The notes under the pieces: generated by a model
Database searches by the model: none
The model's input: only the letters and a program-made list of their open reading frames with translations
Told to the model about the DNA's origin: nothing
Position numbers and translations under genes: made by a program
Origin: Dactylonectria macrodidyma
Lineage: Eukaryota > Ascomycota > Sordariomycetes > Hypocreales > Nectriaceae
Direction of reading: 5' to 3'
DNA length: 64,000 nucleotides
Assembly: GCA_020744425.1 (NCBI GenBank)
Contig: JAGMUV010000047.1
Coordinates: 186,001-250,000, forward strand
In this document: positions 1 through 11,762 of the stretch, one piece after another
Numbering within the stretch: the first letter of the stretch is position 1
Layout: every line of letters starts with the position of its first letter

Positions 1-523
1 ACTGGTTTGACATATGCTCTGACGGCGCTTCGTATGGCGCTGGGCAGCGGGCCATGTTTCGTATTGTGAGTTCGCGCAAGTGGTAGGCGACTGCTTGCGC
101 TTTCGCTGTCCACTTCTTTAAGTGGATTCAGAATGATAGTCTGCTGTCTAGCCAGATGCCTAGCAAGCGTAGAGCCGCTTCAGGATGTTTCACGGCATCA
201 CCGTGACGTATCGCCGGGGCGGTCTTGAGTTTGCTGCGAGAGAAGTGCATGACATCCGTCTTCTTCGGGTCGAAAGATACGCCGTTTGCCGCGCCCCAGT
301 GGACCAGTCCTTCGACGGACCTTGATGCCGCCGCCGCAGTTTCGTCCACTGTGTCACCTGTGCACAGGATGCCTGTGTCATCTGTGTCAAAGATATTACG
401 CTCTAGCCGAGGAGGCGTCCCGACCCACTTGGGCACCGTTGTTGTGTATATAACTGGGACCTTCGTCCTCTTGACTTGGGCAGTGATCAAGGCCAACAGA
501 CTCTCTACAACCCTCATATGCAT
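1..523 (-). pseudogene. LINE (Tad/I-like) reverse transcriptase fragment
   Basis: Read on the minus strand, the ORF at 523-128 resembles the palm and thumb of a non-LTR reverse transcriptase. It has a degenerate catalytic box (TDDTGIL where VDD/ADD is usual), then WGAANGVSFDPKKTDVMHFS and LRLLGIWLDSRLSF, both typical of fungal LINEs. A TGA stop at 128-130 interrupts it, but the same frame continues to the window edge with WTAKAQAVAYHLREL, the expected next block. Both ends are missing (one lies outside the window), so this is a dead partial copy. The stop is compatible with a CGA-to-TGA change. A second LINE piece (3' end) lies at 14.9-15.5 kb in the same orientation. Confidence 0.75.
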
Positions 524-1138
524 GGCATCTTCTCATTTACTTTTGACACGTTTGAGAAGGCTCAGTTCGATGTGACCGCTTGTTGGTACGGAATTGGCAC
601 TCTCTCCTTGCATTTTGTGAGGCATGCAGCCGGGGCCGGTTTCCGGGCCCGCAATCCTGATTCGGTGTGTCTCTCCCTTCCTCCATTTAGTTGCGGTGCT
701 GTACCCCGCCTGAAGGGGCCTCCAGGCAAATGCTGACCTCCCCTATCCTCCTAGCTGACGCCCATCATATTGAGGATGTCGAAGTTAAAGCGGCACACCT
801 TATTCATTGATGAAGATGCGGTGGGGTTTATTCCAACACCAAGGCGTGATGATGGCCCACTACAGATTCCAGTACCAGATACGTATAGGAAAGAAGGGAT
901 TCGTGTCTCAACTCCCCGGAATTATCGAGAGAGGGTTCAGGTTAGCATGTCAGGGTGTTTTACTGGACTGAGTCGATACATCACTATAAGAGTGCATCAC
1001 AGATAAACTGTGTAGAGGTCGGTCGCAATGTCGGTCACTTTGCGTAGTCGAGTGAACGACTTCCATTTTCAACAGTTGGCACCGTCGTACATCGAGACTC
1101 ATACACACATCAACTGACCAAATCTTCAGCTCTAAAAC
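524..1138. other. Intergenic, no supported gene
   Basis: Between the LINE scrap and the P450 stop codon there are only short ORFs with no family signature. The 78-codon plus-strand frame at 770-1006 has no recognisable domain and no splice partner. Confidence 0.5.
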
Positions 1139-2862
1139 TCACGCTCCTATAAGCTTTACATCCAAGAACAGACGTCGTCCCTTCGGCTGGACGGCCCATG
1201 CATCCTTCATATGCATATCGTCTTCCTTCATGTTACTGCTCAAACTGAAGTCCAACCGCCGCACTAACCGCGGCACAGCCAGGTAAAGCTCCGTCTTGGC
1301 CAATGTCTGTCCCATGCAATTCCTTGAACCGACACTGTACGGTGTCAAAGCGGCGTTAGCATCCTCAAGATTTATACCTCGATTCATCTCGTGGTTCTCG
1401 AGCCAACGCTCAGGGATGAACTCGTCTGGTTTCGGGAAGAGTTTGGGATCGCGGTGATGAACGTAGTTCTGCATGCCGACAACAGTTCCAGGAGGGAGTG
1501 TTATATCAGTATCAGCGACGTCAAGTGGCCGACCCAGGATTCGTGGAAGAGTAGACATGATGGCTGGGAACACCCGATATGTCTCTTTGATGACGGCGTT
1601 CAGGTAGGGCAGGGCTGTGAGCTCTGCCAGTGAATCGCCAGCTCCCTCGAGTTCCTCTCGCAGCCGCTTCTGAACACGGCGGCCCTCCGGACGCGCCAGA
1701 GAGTACGTGAGGTAGATAAATGTGTGGCCGCTGACGCCACTGCCAGCGAGAACAATTCCCATGGCCTCTTCCAAAGCCTCGCGGAAGGTATAGTTCCTGC
1801 CGAGTTGCTTATTTTTCGCTTCTAGCAGAGGCGTCACGCCAAACTTCCCTTTGTCGCCATGTCCACCGTCTTGGTTTTGGAAGTCCTTCAACATGCCGAT
1901 GGTCAATGCCTCCCACTCGGCAAAAGCTCTGTAAGCATGACCCAGCAAACCTGGTATCATAGTTCTGAACCGGAATGTCTGCAACCAGGGTATGAGGATG
2001 TTGGCGAAGAAAGTGGGAGGGCTGGACTCAAGTGCCTCGAGGAAGTGGATTGTTTGGCTTGGATCATCAGGAATATCAGCATTGACAAGAAGTTTGCAGA
2101 TGATCTCTATTCCCCAGGCGCCGAACAGATCGTAGGCGTCTGCAGTTTGTGTTGGGGATTCTGACGCAGACTTGAGAAGTCGGTCGATGAGCATGTCGGT
2201 TCTCTCCAAAATATTCGAAGTGTGGGTAGCAATTTCTCGTTGAGCATAAACTCTTGCTTGAAGTGTGCGCCGTGCAGAATGGTCTGCAGCATCACTTGAA
2301 TGGGTCAGCAACGAGAGCATGATGAGCAAGAACCGTAATAACCTACGTGACAGAAAACACGTTCCCATGCCCAAGGAAAGCAAACGGCAGATAGAACTGA
2401 GGGTCTTTCAAGGCTTGCTTGTCGGTATATATTCGTCGGTACATTCTCCAGTCCGAGAGCGAGACCTCGTTAGGTCCGATGCGTACGATCGGGCCATATT
2501 TCTCGTGAAGTTTCCTCAATCTCTAAAGACAAAGTTTGTCAGCCAAGGAATGTGTAACTCTAGGTAGAGTGGAGGTCTTACGTAGACACGATCGAATTTG
2601 AATGTGGCTGGGACAAAGTATAAGGGAGTCACCTTGGCCAAGAAGGGACCCGGGACACGACAGAGGGCGTGGAAGAACAACCGATGTGCAGCCTGATGAA
2701 TTCTCCGTTAGCTACATGGCTTAATCATTTACAAGACTCTTGGCTTAAATTGCGTACTATCCCTAGTGATGTGAGAAACAAGATGCCGAGAACCGCTGCG
2801 GAAGCGGTGGCGATGCTTGCTTCTTGGGCAACGTAGGCAATGGTCTCGTAGACGGGGGACAT
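1139..2862 (-). CDS. Cytochrome P450 monooxygenase, complete, four exons
   Basis: Heme-thiolate monooxygenase, probably ER-anchored, oxidising a small hydrophobic substrate with a P450 reductase. I read exons 2862-2758, 2692-2582, 2522-2347 and 2294-1139 (minus strand), joined by GT-AG introns in consistent phase to give 515 residues, the usual fungal length. The first exon encodes a hydrophobic N-terminal anchor; exon 2 carries a proline-containing hinge (CRVPGPFLAK). Landmarks: I-helix AGSGVSGHT, K-helix ETYR, PERW loop, heme loop YSVGSRNCMG with the cysteine ligand. No inactivating change is seen. The I-helix lacks the usual acid/threonine pair in exact form, so oxygen activation may differ. 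The substrate cannot be told; a detoxification or secondary-metabolism role is inferred from context. Confidence 0.9.
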
Positions 2863-4045
2863 TGTTTCGACGTGGACCGTGTGCACAAAGATGCTTGTTT
2901 GGTGTTCCAGACCTATGAAAAGTGGACTAGAACACGTATATATTAGATTAAAGGACTTGTTTAGAGGGTAGGGCAATTTCAAGTTATCAACCAAGTCTAT
3001 CTTGTCGGACATCCCACTCTCGCGAGTGTGGATTTGTCACGCACAACGCGCAAGTGTTCTCGGGTACCACAACCTCCAGGATAGGGTTAGTTTGTGAGTG
3101 ATTATTGGCACTAGTGACATTGAGCGCAACAGCCTGCCTCTTGTATTCCTCCGCTTTCATCAACACTTAAAAGGACTCTCATTAATGTGAATGAATATTG
3201 TCTTTCTGCCTCTCCCTGAAAACTGCATTAGGTGACCTTTTCATGCTATACAGGTTGAGACAAGTATTCCTGAAGACCATCATCAGCATCCAGTACCCAG
3301 AGTCCATCCATTTCAGCCTCACTGGGATTAATTAAATGTTGGATTGAGACCTCGTGTGTCGGCATCATAGGCGGCATCTGCATAATCCTCCGATATCTCA
3401 TTATCCGCGTGACTCAAAACCCCTCACAAGAACAGAGGGGGCCAGATGCATCCAAGACCAATACCACTATCATTTGTAGGCTCCACATCATATTGAATGC
3501 TAGCACCATAATCGAATGGGCCGTATCGATTCCAACATTACACGAAGGTCATATCGTCTACCCCGCGTTTCGGCTCACGGCTTACGGATCGGCCCCACCG
3601 ACCCCACCCTGATGTATCCGGTGGGGTCGAAAGTACTGCGCAAAAAAGAGCTTAACCAAATTAGGATAAGGGAATCTCGCCGCTTTAATAACCCTAACCC
3701 TAAGCTAAGGTTTCCCGCTAGCCTCTTCTGCTTGCTTAGTTCTTCTTAGGGCGGCGTGGTAGAATGCAGCCTAATAAAGCTAGCTCATTCCTAGCGGTAC
3801 TTAGATTTGGATTCAAGCTTATTGCACCCCACTGTACGTGGGGAGCCGGTTGGCGCAATTCCTCGTCAAAGCCGTTCACGCCGCAGTCAGCTGAGAAACA
3901 GCGCGAATATACTTAAATGCCTGCTCTAAAAAGCGAAGCTGATAGCTGATAGTGCTGCTTCCTTTGTTATTCCACTTGTAGTATTTTCACTGGTTTATCG
4001 ATTTTAGGAACTTCGGATCCCTTCGACCGAGCAACCATCACGATC
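2863..4045. other. Intergenic region
   Basis: No coding signal. It holds a perfect hairpin near 3600-3630 (arms cgaccccacc/ggtggggtcg) and two telomere-like CCCTAA units near 3690-3702, too few to mean anything. The promoters of the divergent P450 and AKR genes must lie here. Confidence 0.5.
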
Positions 4046-4540
4046 ATGTCACTGGGACAAACAGCCACACTCAACTCCGGCCATAAGATCCCACTTCTTG
4101 GCTACGGTACCTTCCAGGCAAATCCCGGTGACATCGGGCGGGGCGTTTACGAGGCCCTTAAAGTTGGATACCGCCATCTCGACTTGGCCAAAGCGTACAA
4201 CAACCAGCGCGAGGTCGGTCAGGGTATTAAAAAGGCTCTCGCTGAGATTCCAGGCCTGAAACGTGACGATATCTTTATCACATCCAAGTTATGGAATAAC
4301 AAACACCGTCCTGAGGACGTTGAGCCTGCTCTCAATGATACCCTAGCCGAGCTAGGGTTGGACTACCTCGATGTTCGTGAATAACAAACACTCAGCGGTC
4401 GAATCGTGACCATCTACTAATGAGAGCTGGCGTCGTTGTAGCTATACCTCATCCACTGGCCCATAGCCTTCCGCCCCGGGGACGATCCCACGCCCAAGAG
4501 GGCCGACAATGACCAGGAGGCAGTGTTGCTAATAATATAA
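4046..4540 (+). pseudogene. Aldo-keto reductase, truncated by a hAT element
   Basis: NADPH-dependent carbonyl reductase of the AKR superfamily, N-terminal part only. Exon 1 (4046-4372) ends in a complete codon before a GT. An intron 4373-4441 with a TACTAAT branch site leads to exon 2 starting LYLIHWP. All four AKR catalytic residues are present: D and Y in HLDLAKAY, K in ITSKLWN, H in LIHWP. The frame then enters the inverted repeat of the hAT element at 4521 and stops at 4540, leaving about 141 of some 310-320 residues. The C-terminal half of the barrel and the cofactor tail are absent, and no AKR sequence resumes beyond the element. Non-functional as an enzyme. Confidence 0.85.
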
Positions 4541-5742
4541 ACAATACGTATATTGGCAATATGGACCCCCTTGCAATAATACCGTATTGCCAAGAGGCTA
4601 ACTTATATTGTATTACCCAATATGAACAGGACCCATATTGTATTGTATTGCCAAGAACCCAATATATTGGCAGTGTGACAATACATCCAATATATTCCAC
4701 GTGACCTCATCATTCAACTGCCTCAGCGAAAATCTCGTCACCTTGAAAATCTCGTATCCCAAACCATGACTTCAGGCACTCCAATGCTTCAATTACATCA
4801 CTCCCAAGTCGATTTCGACGGTCTGTAATCGTTATCTTTGCCCCAGAGAAGAGTCGTTCGGGCTCCGCAGACATTGCAGGAATTGACAATATATCCACGG
4901 CCATCTTGCTCAGGCTCGGGTAGTTTTTCTGCTGCGTCTTCTCTAGCCGCCATGCAAGGCCATAAACCCGTTCAGACTTGCAATAACGCTCGTATTCGTC
5001 CGTGATGAGTGACGGATGCTCTGTCACAATGTTTACAACGCCACTCTTCTTTTCCGGTCCGCGGATTGTAGTATCTCGTCTCCATCTCCTCGTCTGGCAT
5101 ATGAGAGAAGACTCATGACGTTCTGGGCTTGGTGGAGGAGGTTGTGGAGGCTGTGCGAGGTCGAGATGACTGGCATTTGGGCGTTTGGCTCTGGTCTAGG
5201 TCATTCAACTGCCGGCTGGAAAACTCCGAAACGTCGACTGAGATTGACGACTCTCTTCGTTGCGACCATTGGTCAAAAGGGAGGCGTTGTTGAGGCATGG
5301 CGGTACGGTTAGTCAGTAGGCTCGACGGTGATAAAGAAAATGGGCAGTGGTGGCGATGGCAAATATTGACAGGCACCACCGGGATGCCCAGCCCAACGTC
5401 GTCCGTACCGGCTATGCCTTCCCTGGCGCGTGGAAGAAACGCGTGGTCGCGTGTTAGGAATGACTGTCAACAAAGACGTGTGTCGAAGTGAATGCCAGCC
5501 AATAAAAGCCAAGTATCGCTGTGGCTGGTATAGGGTAAGGCCTGTCTGGCTACCGTCAAGAGGCGAATTCGCCCCAGGATTGATAACCCAATATAAATAA
5601 TATATTGCCAATATGGACATCCTCATATTATATTGTCACAATATCAAAATCTTCATATTATATTGTTACAATATGAGAAAGTCCATATCATATGGGGTAT
5701 ATTGCAATATATTACTTCATTGCCATACTATTAGCAACACTG
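4521..5742 (-). mobile_element. hAT-family DNA transposon, decayed, with 14-bp TIRs
   Basis: The ends are perfect inverted repeats, CAGTGTTGCTAATA at 4521-4534 and TATTAGCAACACTG at 5729-5742. Many CAATATG/ATATTG-type subterminal repeats lie inside both ends, as in hAT elements. The minus-strand ORF 5027-4710 encodes the hAT C-terminal dimerisation region (VDILSIPAMSAEPERLFSGA, then RRNRLG). The rest of the transposase is missing or scrambled between about 5030 and 5600. The 8 bp flanking each end (ccaggagg and cagccagc) do not match, so no target duplication supports a simple insertion; one flank was probably rearranged later. Confidence 0.85.
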
Positions 5743-6054
5743 CAGCCAGCCTTGTTAATCGGGAGCGAGTTCAACTCGCCCTCCTTGAACCCCTCTCTGA
5801 GCCCAGTTCTACCTCCTTCGAGAGCTAGCGCAGAAGACCAGATCGAGGTTATTACTAGCGACGTGGACTAGACCCGCGCGGGTCAGAAACGAGCTCGAGA
5901 CTCTATAAGCTCAGCACTCTCGGTAGAGGCAGAGGATAAGGAGCTCTCGGCTGGCCCTGCCTTCACTGCCCATGGTCCCGCTGCTGGAACCCGAGGAGTT
6001 GATACGAGGAGGCCAAGTAGTCGGCATCCTCGTAAACAGACGAGGAAATAGTAG
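5743..6054 (+). other. Relic of unidentified, possibly transposon, coding sequence
   Basis: A plus-strand frame with one stop ends in a basic tail (RRPSSRHPRKQTRK) just before the integrase-like ORF on the other strand. Basic tails like this are common at transposase C-termini, but no family can be named. Confidence 0.25.
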
Positions 6055-7300
6055 TTACTCTAGCTCAAGGTGACCCAGGTCCCCCATCAGCTCGTCCACA
6101 CTATTGATAATATCGTCAGGTAGCTCAGTTCCGGAGAGGCTATTGTTAATAGGCTCAAGGTAGTTCTCTCGAGGAGCTGAAGCTAAACCATTGTCAGCTA
6201 GCTTTTGAGTGCGATGGAGTACTTTTTTACGTACGAATCTCTCTTGCCCTCCAACTGGACTCTCTGTGATGCTCAGCACCGGACTTGCCCCGCAGTCGAG
6301 ATGAACCTGAATCTTGTCTCTGAGCCGTAAGTAGATCGCGAAGTGTGGTCGCTTATGATCAAGCTCCCCATCTAGTTGACCATCGAACTGAAGATGCCGG
6401 AGCTGTTGATCACACCAGTCCGTTGTTATTGGGTCAAGAAGATCGTCTATATCGATAGAATCGACAGCGGACATCATCTGGGCAAGCCCATCTCGAGCCG
6501 CAGGCCCTAGATGGACTGCCCAGTTCTCCAGTTCGCTTGTATTATACAGATCCATCGGGATCCCGGCGACGAGATGCTCCCTATTCTTCTGTGGCCGGAT
6601 GCGATGACCGTTCCACATCTCCGTGAAGTCCGCAACCCCTTGACGGATCATGGGTCCATAGAGAGCATACACCGCGATCTGGTGAGGGCGGACCCCTGAG
6701 TATGACACAGTCCGTAGAGACTGTTTAAGTGAACTTAGCGCAGTCATGTTCCCCCTGCCGACATATATCCAGATAATGGCTCTCGAGTACGTGTCGATGC
6801 AGGCGTAGATAGAGAAGCCGAAGTTCTTGAGCTTCTCGTACCCATCGAGAGACCACATGAAGTTAGGCCCAGGAACCTGGAAGTTCTTCCGGTGCTTCCA
6901 ATCAGCAAGGCGTCTTTGTTCGGCCCGCTTCTTCCACTCTGGGTTCGTTTGGTACTCGCGATATAAGGTATTCTGGCCGACAAGGACGCCGGCACGGATG
7001 CGGAGGTAGTGGTATAGATACCCCCTGCCAAATCCTCTGATGCTTGAAGACTGACGGTCGTCTTGGAAGAGGAACTCTCTTGCTTTTTGAATAGCCTCCT
7101 GTCGTTCAGCCAGATCTCGGAAGCGCCGCTTCATGCCATGCTTCAGACGATACTCCTGTACAGTCCGCTCAGAGATCTCGATGCCGCGTCGCTTGAGATC
7201 ACGGACGATGGAAGTGTCGCTATATCCGTAACGGTAGAAGTACCGGTAGCCTTTGATCAGCTCGACGAAGGTGTTGGTATCAATCTTTGAGTGAAGGGGG
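6055..7300 (-). pseudogene. Integrase-core (rve-like) transposase, defective
   Basis: The minus-strand ORF 7134-6055 (359 aa) reads WSLDGYEKLKNFGFSIYACI then DTYSRAIIWIYVG, the first two acidic blocks of an integrase-fold transposase of the kind annotated 'integrase core domain' in fungi. The same frame is open further upstream to about 7300 and encodes a helix-turn-helix (YGYSDTSIVRDLKRRGIEIS), but no ATG precedes it after an in-frame TAG, so the true start is lost or lies in another exon. The region where the third acidic residue is expected is missing: the chain jumps from GVRPHQIAV to MIRQGVADFTEMWN. I read this as an internal deletion. Residual C-terminal sequence is acidic. Confidence 0.6.
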
Positions 7301-7306
7301 GAGTAC

Positions 7307-7406
7307 TACGGTCGCACATTAGGACATGAAGTGCAAATTATGTGCGAAATAGCTCCAGTCATTTTCGTACATGGTTTTGTCACCCATGTGGTAATGTGCG
7401 ACCGTA
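7307..7406. repeat. Short inverted-repeat element (about 100 bp)
   Basis: The arms tacggtcgcacatta (7307-7321) and taatgtgcgaccgta (7392-7406) are perfect 15-bp complements around a 70-bp spacer. It sits directly upstream of the integrase-like ORF. It could be a MITE or the fused ends of the neighbouring element. No convincing target duplication is visible. Confidence 0.5.
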
Positions 7407-9175
7407 CTGACATGCACCAGAGACCAAAAATCTCCTCCAAGTGGAGGAGAATTAAGCCGCCTTCCCCAAATAGTAATAATTCGAATCACAACGCATAAGC
7501 ATAACGTAGAAAATTAACGCTCAGGTGACCCTCTCTGGATTAATAAATTCTCAGCACCCTCCTGTACAAGGACTAGATACGCTAAAATGATAATTCCCCC
7601 TGTATGAAAAGTCGTTCATTCTTAAGCTCTTCTCCGCAGCAATGTTTCCCCCGTTCACCGAACTAAAGCCCGCCCTTTTCAGGACTGCGGCCACTGTTGC
7701 CACTATCAGTGCCATGCATCACTTCCATCGGGGGGTTAGTGAGCTTTACCCAGCCTGGAATATCCTCTCAGCTGCCGCACGTCGGGCTGCTTTGACTGGT
7801 TGGAATTACATGAATGTGTCATATGTAATCACGAGTGAGTCGGTCTGAGCTATCCTGAACCCGGGCAATGCTAAGTTTAAAGTACTTTTGAATCTTAAAT
7901 GGGCTTGCTCCAGCGGTCCAGCAGGCTCTGAAGAATGGCTTATGCTGGTCGGATTAGCCATTGGAGGTTTAGCTGAAGGGTTACGGTGCATTCGAAGCGG
8001 CGAGTTACTGCCTCTAGTTGCCTTTTGGGGAATACCAACTATAAGTGTTGCAGGCGCGATTCTCTAAGTCTTATCTCTATCTTAGGCAGCAAGGTGGACG
8101 GTATAGGGTCTTGCTCTAGTGTTTCCTATCATCCGGTGGAAGTGAAGGCTAATACCACTATGTGATTGTATCAATTCTACTGTAATAGTGTCACATGCGT
8201 TTGGAAATATTCGGCAGCTCGGCCGAGCAGTTCGGGATAACGTAGTTATACCACTTAACCCGGAGATCAATCGTCAAGACCCTGAGGCCCTCCTCCCAAT
8301 GAGAGGAGAGACAACAACGCCACACCTAAATGAAGCATCATTGGCTCCTGCTTCGGGTGACAAACAAGGGTGGGGGGGTATTATATCCGACCGCCCCTCC
8401 ATCCTTGAGGGACAAAACCCAGGGCAAATCTCTCCTCCAACCTCAGCGCCAGTTAGAATGCCTTATTGGCTAAAGTCAACAATCTTTGCCTGTAGCTCTA
8501 CAGTCAGTGTGTCCATCAATCAAGTTACTTGGCTTGGTTGGTTGTGATGATTGGTTGGTTTTTATTCGCCCGGGGGGACACACCACAGAGTGCCTTTGCA
8601 CTAAGCTGTTTCCGTTTCGTACAGAGCTTCTAAAATACTGGTAACGCCCGCTGACGCAGGCAGATGCCCCGGAACTCTGGAATGATTGAACGATGAACGA
8701 GGTTGGGAACAAAGTGGAAGGCGGGAATAGCGGGCTCTGACTGGTGTGGGACGCTAAAATCAGAGGCCACTATTAAGGTACATAGTGTCAAGGATATGGC
8801 CTTGGGCGTCAGGCACGAGGGTCACCCTGGACTCTCACAGTTAGCTTCATAGCTCCGCCAGGTGCCTTTCTCTAGCACCTCGCGCGTCAACACCTGTGAG
8901 GGTACGGCATTGGCCTATGTGTAGTAGGTAGCATGTCAGTTCCTGAGCTGTCATTGTAGCCCCTTTAGTTAGCCGATCTACCGTGTTACCTTGCCCAGAA
9001 GAGTCCCTGATTGGGTGGTGAAAGCTACCACTCCGTCCTCTTACATCACCTTTTCTTCACCGCCTGGTTTCTTCTCCCTTGCCCGTGCCTGACAGGTAGT
9101 GTATCTATAATCTATCTATAGGCTTCTAATGTACCGGTATTATATAACTAGAATGTAGATTGAGAAAGTCAAAAT
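7407..9175. other. Intergenic, no supported gene
   Basis: A 68-codon frame (7642-7848) is followed by a frame of hydrophobic character around 7915-8065 (EEWLMLVGLAIGGLAEG), which could be a decayed small membrane protein. I could not find splice sites that join them in frame. Otherwise nothing. Confidence 0.35.
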
Positions 9176-9937
9176 TTACTGTCTTGTCCATGTGCGTATG
9201 GTTTCCTCCCCGAGTTTATGAAGCCTTTCCATCTCAGTGAGTAGCGCATTATGTGGACGAAATCGGAGGTCCTTCATCCCAAGTTTCTGTAAGAGATACA
9301 GACCATCTAAAGATTGAGGACGCGAAAGTTGGACCAGCATAGAACAAAACATCTTATGCATGTCTTGACCCTTGGCAGATGGATTATCTTTTAGGTCAAG
9401 GACTGCTGTCTTGAGAGTCGCCCCTTGTACTTTATAGTCCGTCAGGCTAAATGCTGAACATATTGGAACTTGTTTTCTCCGTACGGAATATGTCTTGATG
9501 GTGATTGATCTCTCTATAGGGAAAACAGGGAAGTCGTTAGCCTGGAGATGTTCAAAGCCAAGGTGCTTCGGATTCTCTTGGCGCAATAGAACACAGGCTG
9601 GCGGTTTAGTACATAAGATGAACAGGTCATCAATCTCGAAAAAGTCCGCTGTCCATTGTTAGTGTAACTGCATGTGGTGTAATCGGTCGTAGGAAGGCAC
9701 ACCTGATGGGTCAATAACGATACCTGAAGGAATACCACGTGTGCCATTGACATGTCCAAGAAGGGTGCAGATGTTAGCAAGAATTACCCCAGGCATCCCC
9801 GGTGTGTTAGGAACGTCAGGTTGCCGTCGAATCCAGTGGTAGGGTCGTGTTCGAGACCGACATCTATCGCATGTACGATACCGAGAATCAGTCCATTCCC
9901 GGAGACAACTGGTGCAAACAGTGGCAGGAGTGAACAT
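9176..9937 (-). pseudogene. PIF1-type helicase C-terminal fragment
   Basis: The 9586-9176 minus ORF contains SAFSLTDYKVQGATL (helicase motif like A.T.HKxQG), VQLSRPQSLDGLYLL (motif VI region) and RFRPHNALLTEMERL, typical of the C-terminus of fungal PIF1-like helicases found in Helitron-type or related elements. Upstream, in another frame, LANICTLLGHVNGTRGIPSG matches the block that normally precedes it. Walker A and B are absent, and frame changes separate the blocks. It is a truncated relic, distinct in sequence from the two large Helitrons at 38-52 kb. Confidence 0.7.
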
Positions 9938-11762
9938 TTCCCCAAGACGTAGAAGTCAGCAGTGAGCAATGGTGGCAGGAAGTATATCCCTTTGCAACAG
10001 CTAAGGCATACTGGCTGTACTGACCCACTTTTGGGAAATTTTTGACCACTAGACGGCCCGAAATGAAGGGTACTTTGATTTGCGCCTAAATTTGGTTATG
10101 ATAGAAGTCCCAACAAGCCTGCCAGGTACAAATCGCAACATCACACTGAAGGCAGCCTGAAGTGGTCATCCTTGCCCGCTGTCAATATCAAGTCGCTCGC
10201 TCACAAAATGAGGCAAGAATCACGATCATCGTGAACTTGTTCACGATGAGAGTGAAAGACCACAACTAGCATCCGGCAGCAGCCTGCTGCCTATGACATA
10301 GGCAGATTGAACAGGTATAAGAGACCGACCTTCGTCGCTCCTTTAGATAGAAAATCAAGAGTCTTTCGTTGCCCGATTCACAGGGGATCTTCTTCCCGAT
10401 CGTTGTTCAGTCATCCAAACAATCGTGTCGTGCGACAGTAGTTCTAGTTGTAGTGATTGTAATTATTCTTTACTTAGTTAAGTTTGTCATAATCTCAATG
10501 AGAGGCCCTTTGGGGCCTTATATCTTTGAATGATCCCATCTAGGACTTTGAACCTTAATCGTAGGACTTTAAACTTTAATATTGATCCTGAAGCTTAGGG
10601 GGAACTCTCAGTTCTTCCAACATTATACGCATCTCCCTTTTCCGGTTGCCTAATGATAATGAAGTTGGCCATGCCGGTGGCTAGGCCGCGAATCTCGGTC
10701 TCGGTGAGGTTGGTGAGGTTAGACTTGGGTTAGACAGCTACAGGCTCAGACACAGCATTCAACACGAAAGGCCCTCAGCGCAGGTGGCGAGGGGGTCAGG
10801 GGCTGGCAAATGGGATGGTTCTGTTGGCCAAGCCCCTGTGGACGCCAAGAATCGATGTCAGAGTAACCAGGGATGCCCCAGGAGAACATGCCATTGGGGC
10901 AGTGGTCAACTCGACCAACAAGCATCATAGTGAGTGTTTGAGGGGAATATGAGTGTCGAGGCATTGCAAGATACGCTCGCTTCACAAGGGTGGCAGGGAA
11001 CTAGTGCAAAGTTGTTACTCCATGGTTATCAAGCCATACGTACGAAGACAGGATAAATCAAGGACATTTGCGATGCCATCTTGTCGAAAAGATTAGGCAG
11101 ACATGAGAGATGGGGCAAAATCGTCAAGGAAGCAAGGAAGAGCCAGGGAGTTATGAAATGGTAACTGGGGTCGGCTGGCTTTGCATAGCCTCGTATGGAG
11201 AAAGCTCCTGCAAAGATTCTTGGCGGGCCTGTTATTTTAAATGAATCATTGTGAAACTTAACGCCCCATAGGCAAGCCAACAGGTGATAAATAAGTGCAA
11301 GGATCAGGGATCTATTCTTCGTCTTGGAAACGGCACACGAACCTGTTTGACTGTCATTCCTTGTCTGGTCCGAGCAAGTCGGAATCGACTATTGTGTTGC
11401 CATGATCCCTATCAATCTAGCGGGTTCCTTTTCTTGAGCTATCCGTGATATGGTATTTGAGGCCCATAGGTACGGGTCGCGGCACGTCTCGTACCATAGT
11501 GAATGCGTGTTAGGTGCCGTAACAGTAGACGGGATTTAAAACACGACATTGACATCAAGCTTGGTGCCGCGTGGTGTTAACAGAAGTGGCAGTCTTAAGA
11601 AAAAAGAAGTGTCATCATCAACAACAAAGCAGCGGGCCATTAGGTAGATTACGAAAAGTCATGGTATTACAAGTTATTAGATAGGTGTCCTAAGTTATCC
11701 ATATATCTTCACCATATTCAACGGCTTCCTCTCAACCTAGACTCTGATTTCTCCCCAAGGCA
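9938..11762. other. Intergenic region with a perfect hairpin
   Basis: No coding signal. An 11-bp perfect inverted repeat (tcatcgtgaac tt gttcacgatga) lies at 10226-10249. The stretch from there to about 10510 has the look of a solo LTR (TATA-like ggtataagag followed by a tgtcgtgcgaca palindrome), but I cannot define TG...CA ends, so it is not called. Confidence 0.35.

Noticed and set aside
770..1006. 78-codon plus-strand ORF
   Set aside because: No domain, no splice partners and no conserved features.
3690..3702. Telomere-like CCCTAA units
   Set aside because: Only two units; expected by chance in AT-rich sequence and not at a chromosome end.
10195..10510. Solo LTR
   Set aside because: Looks promoter-like with palindromes, but TG/CA ends and a target duplication could not be found.
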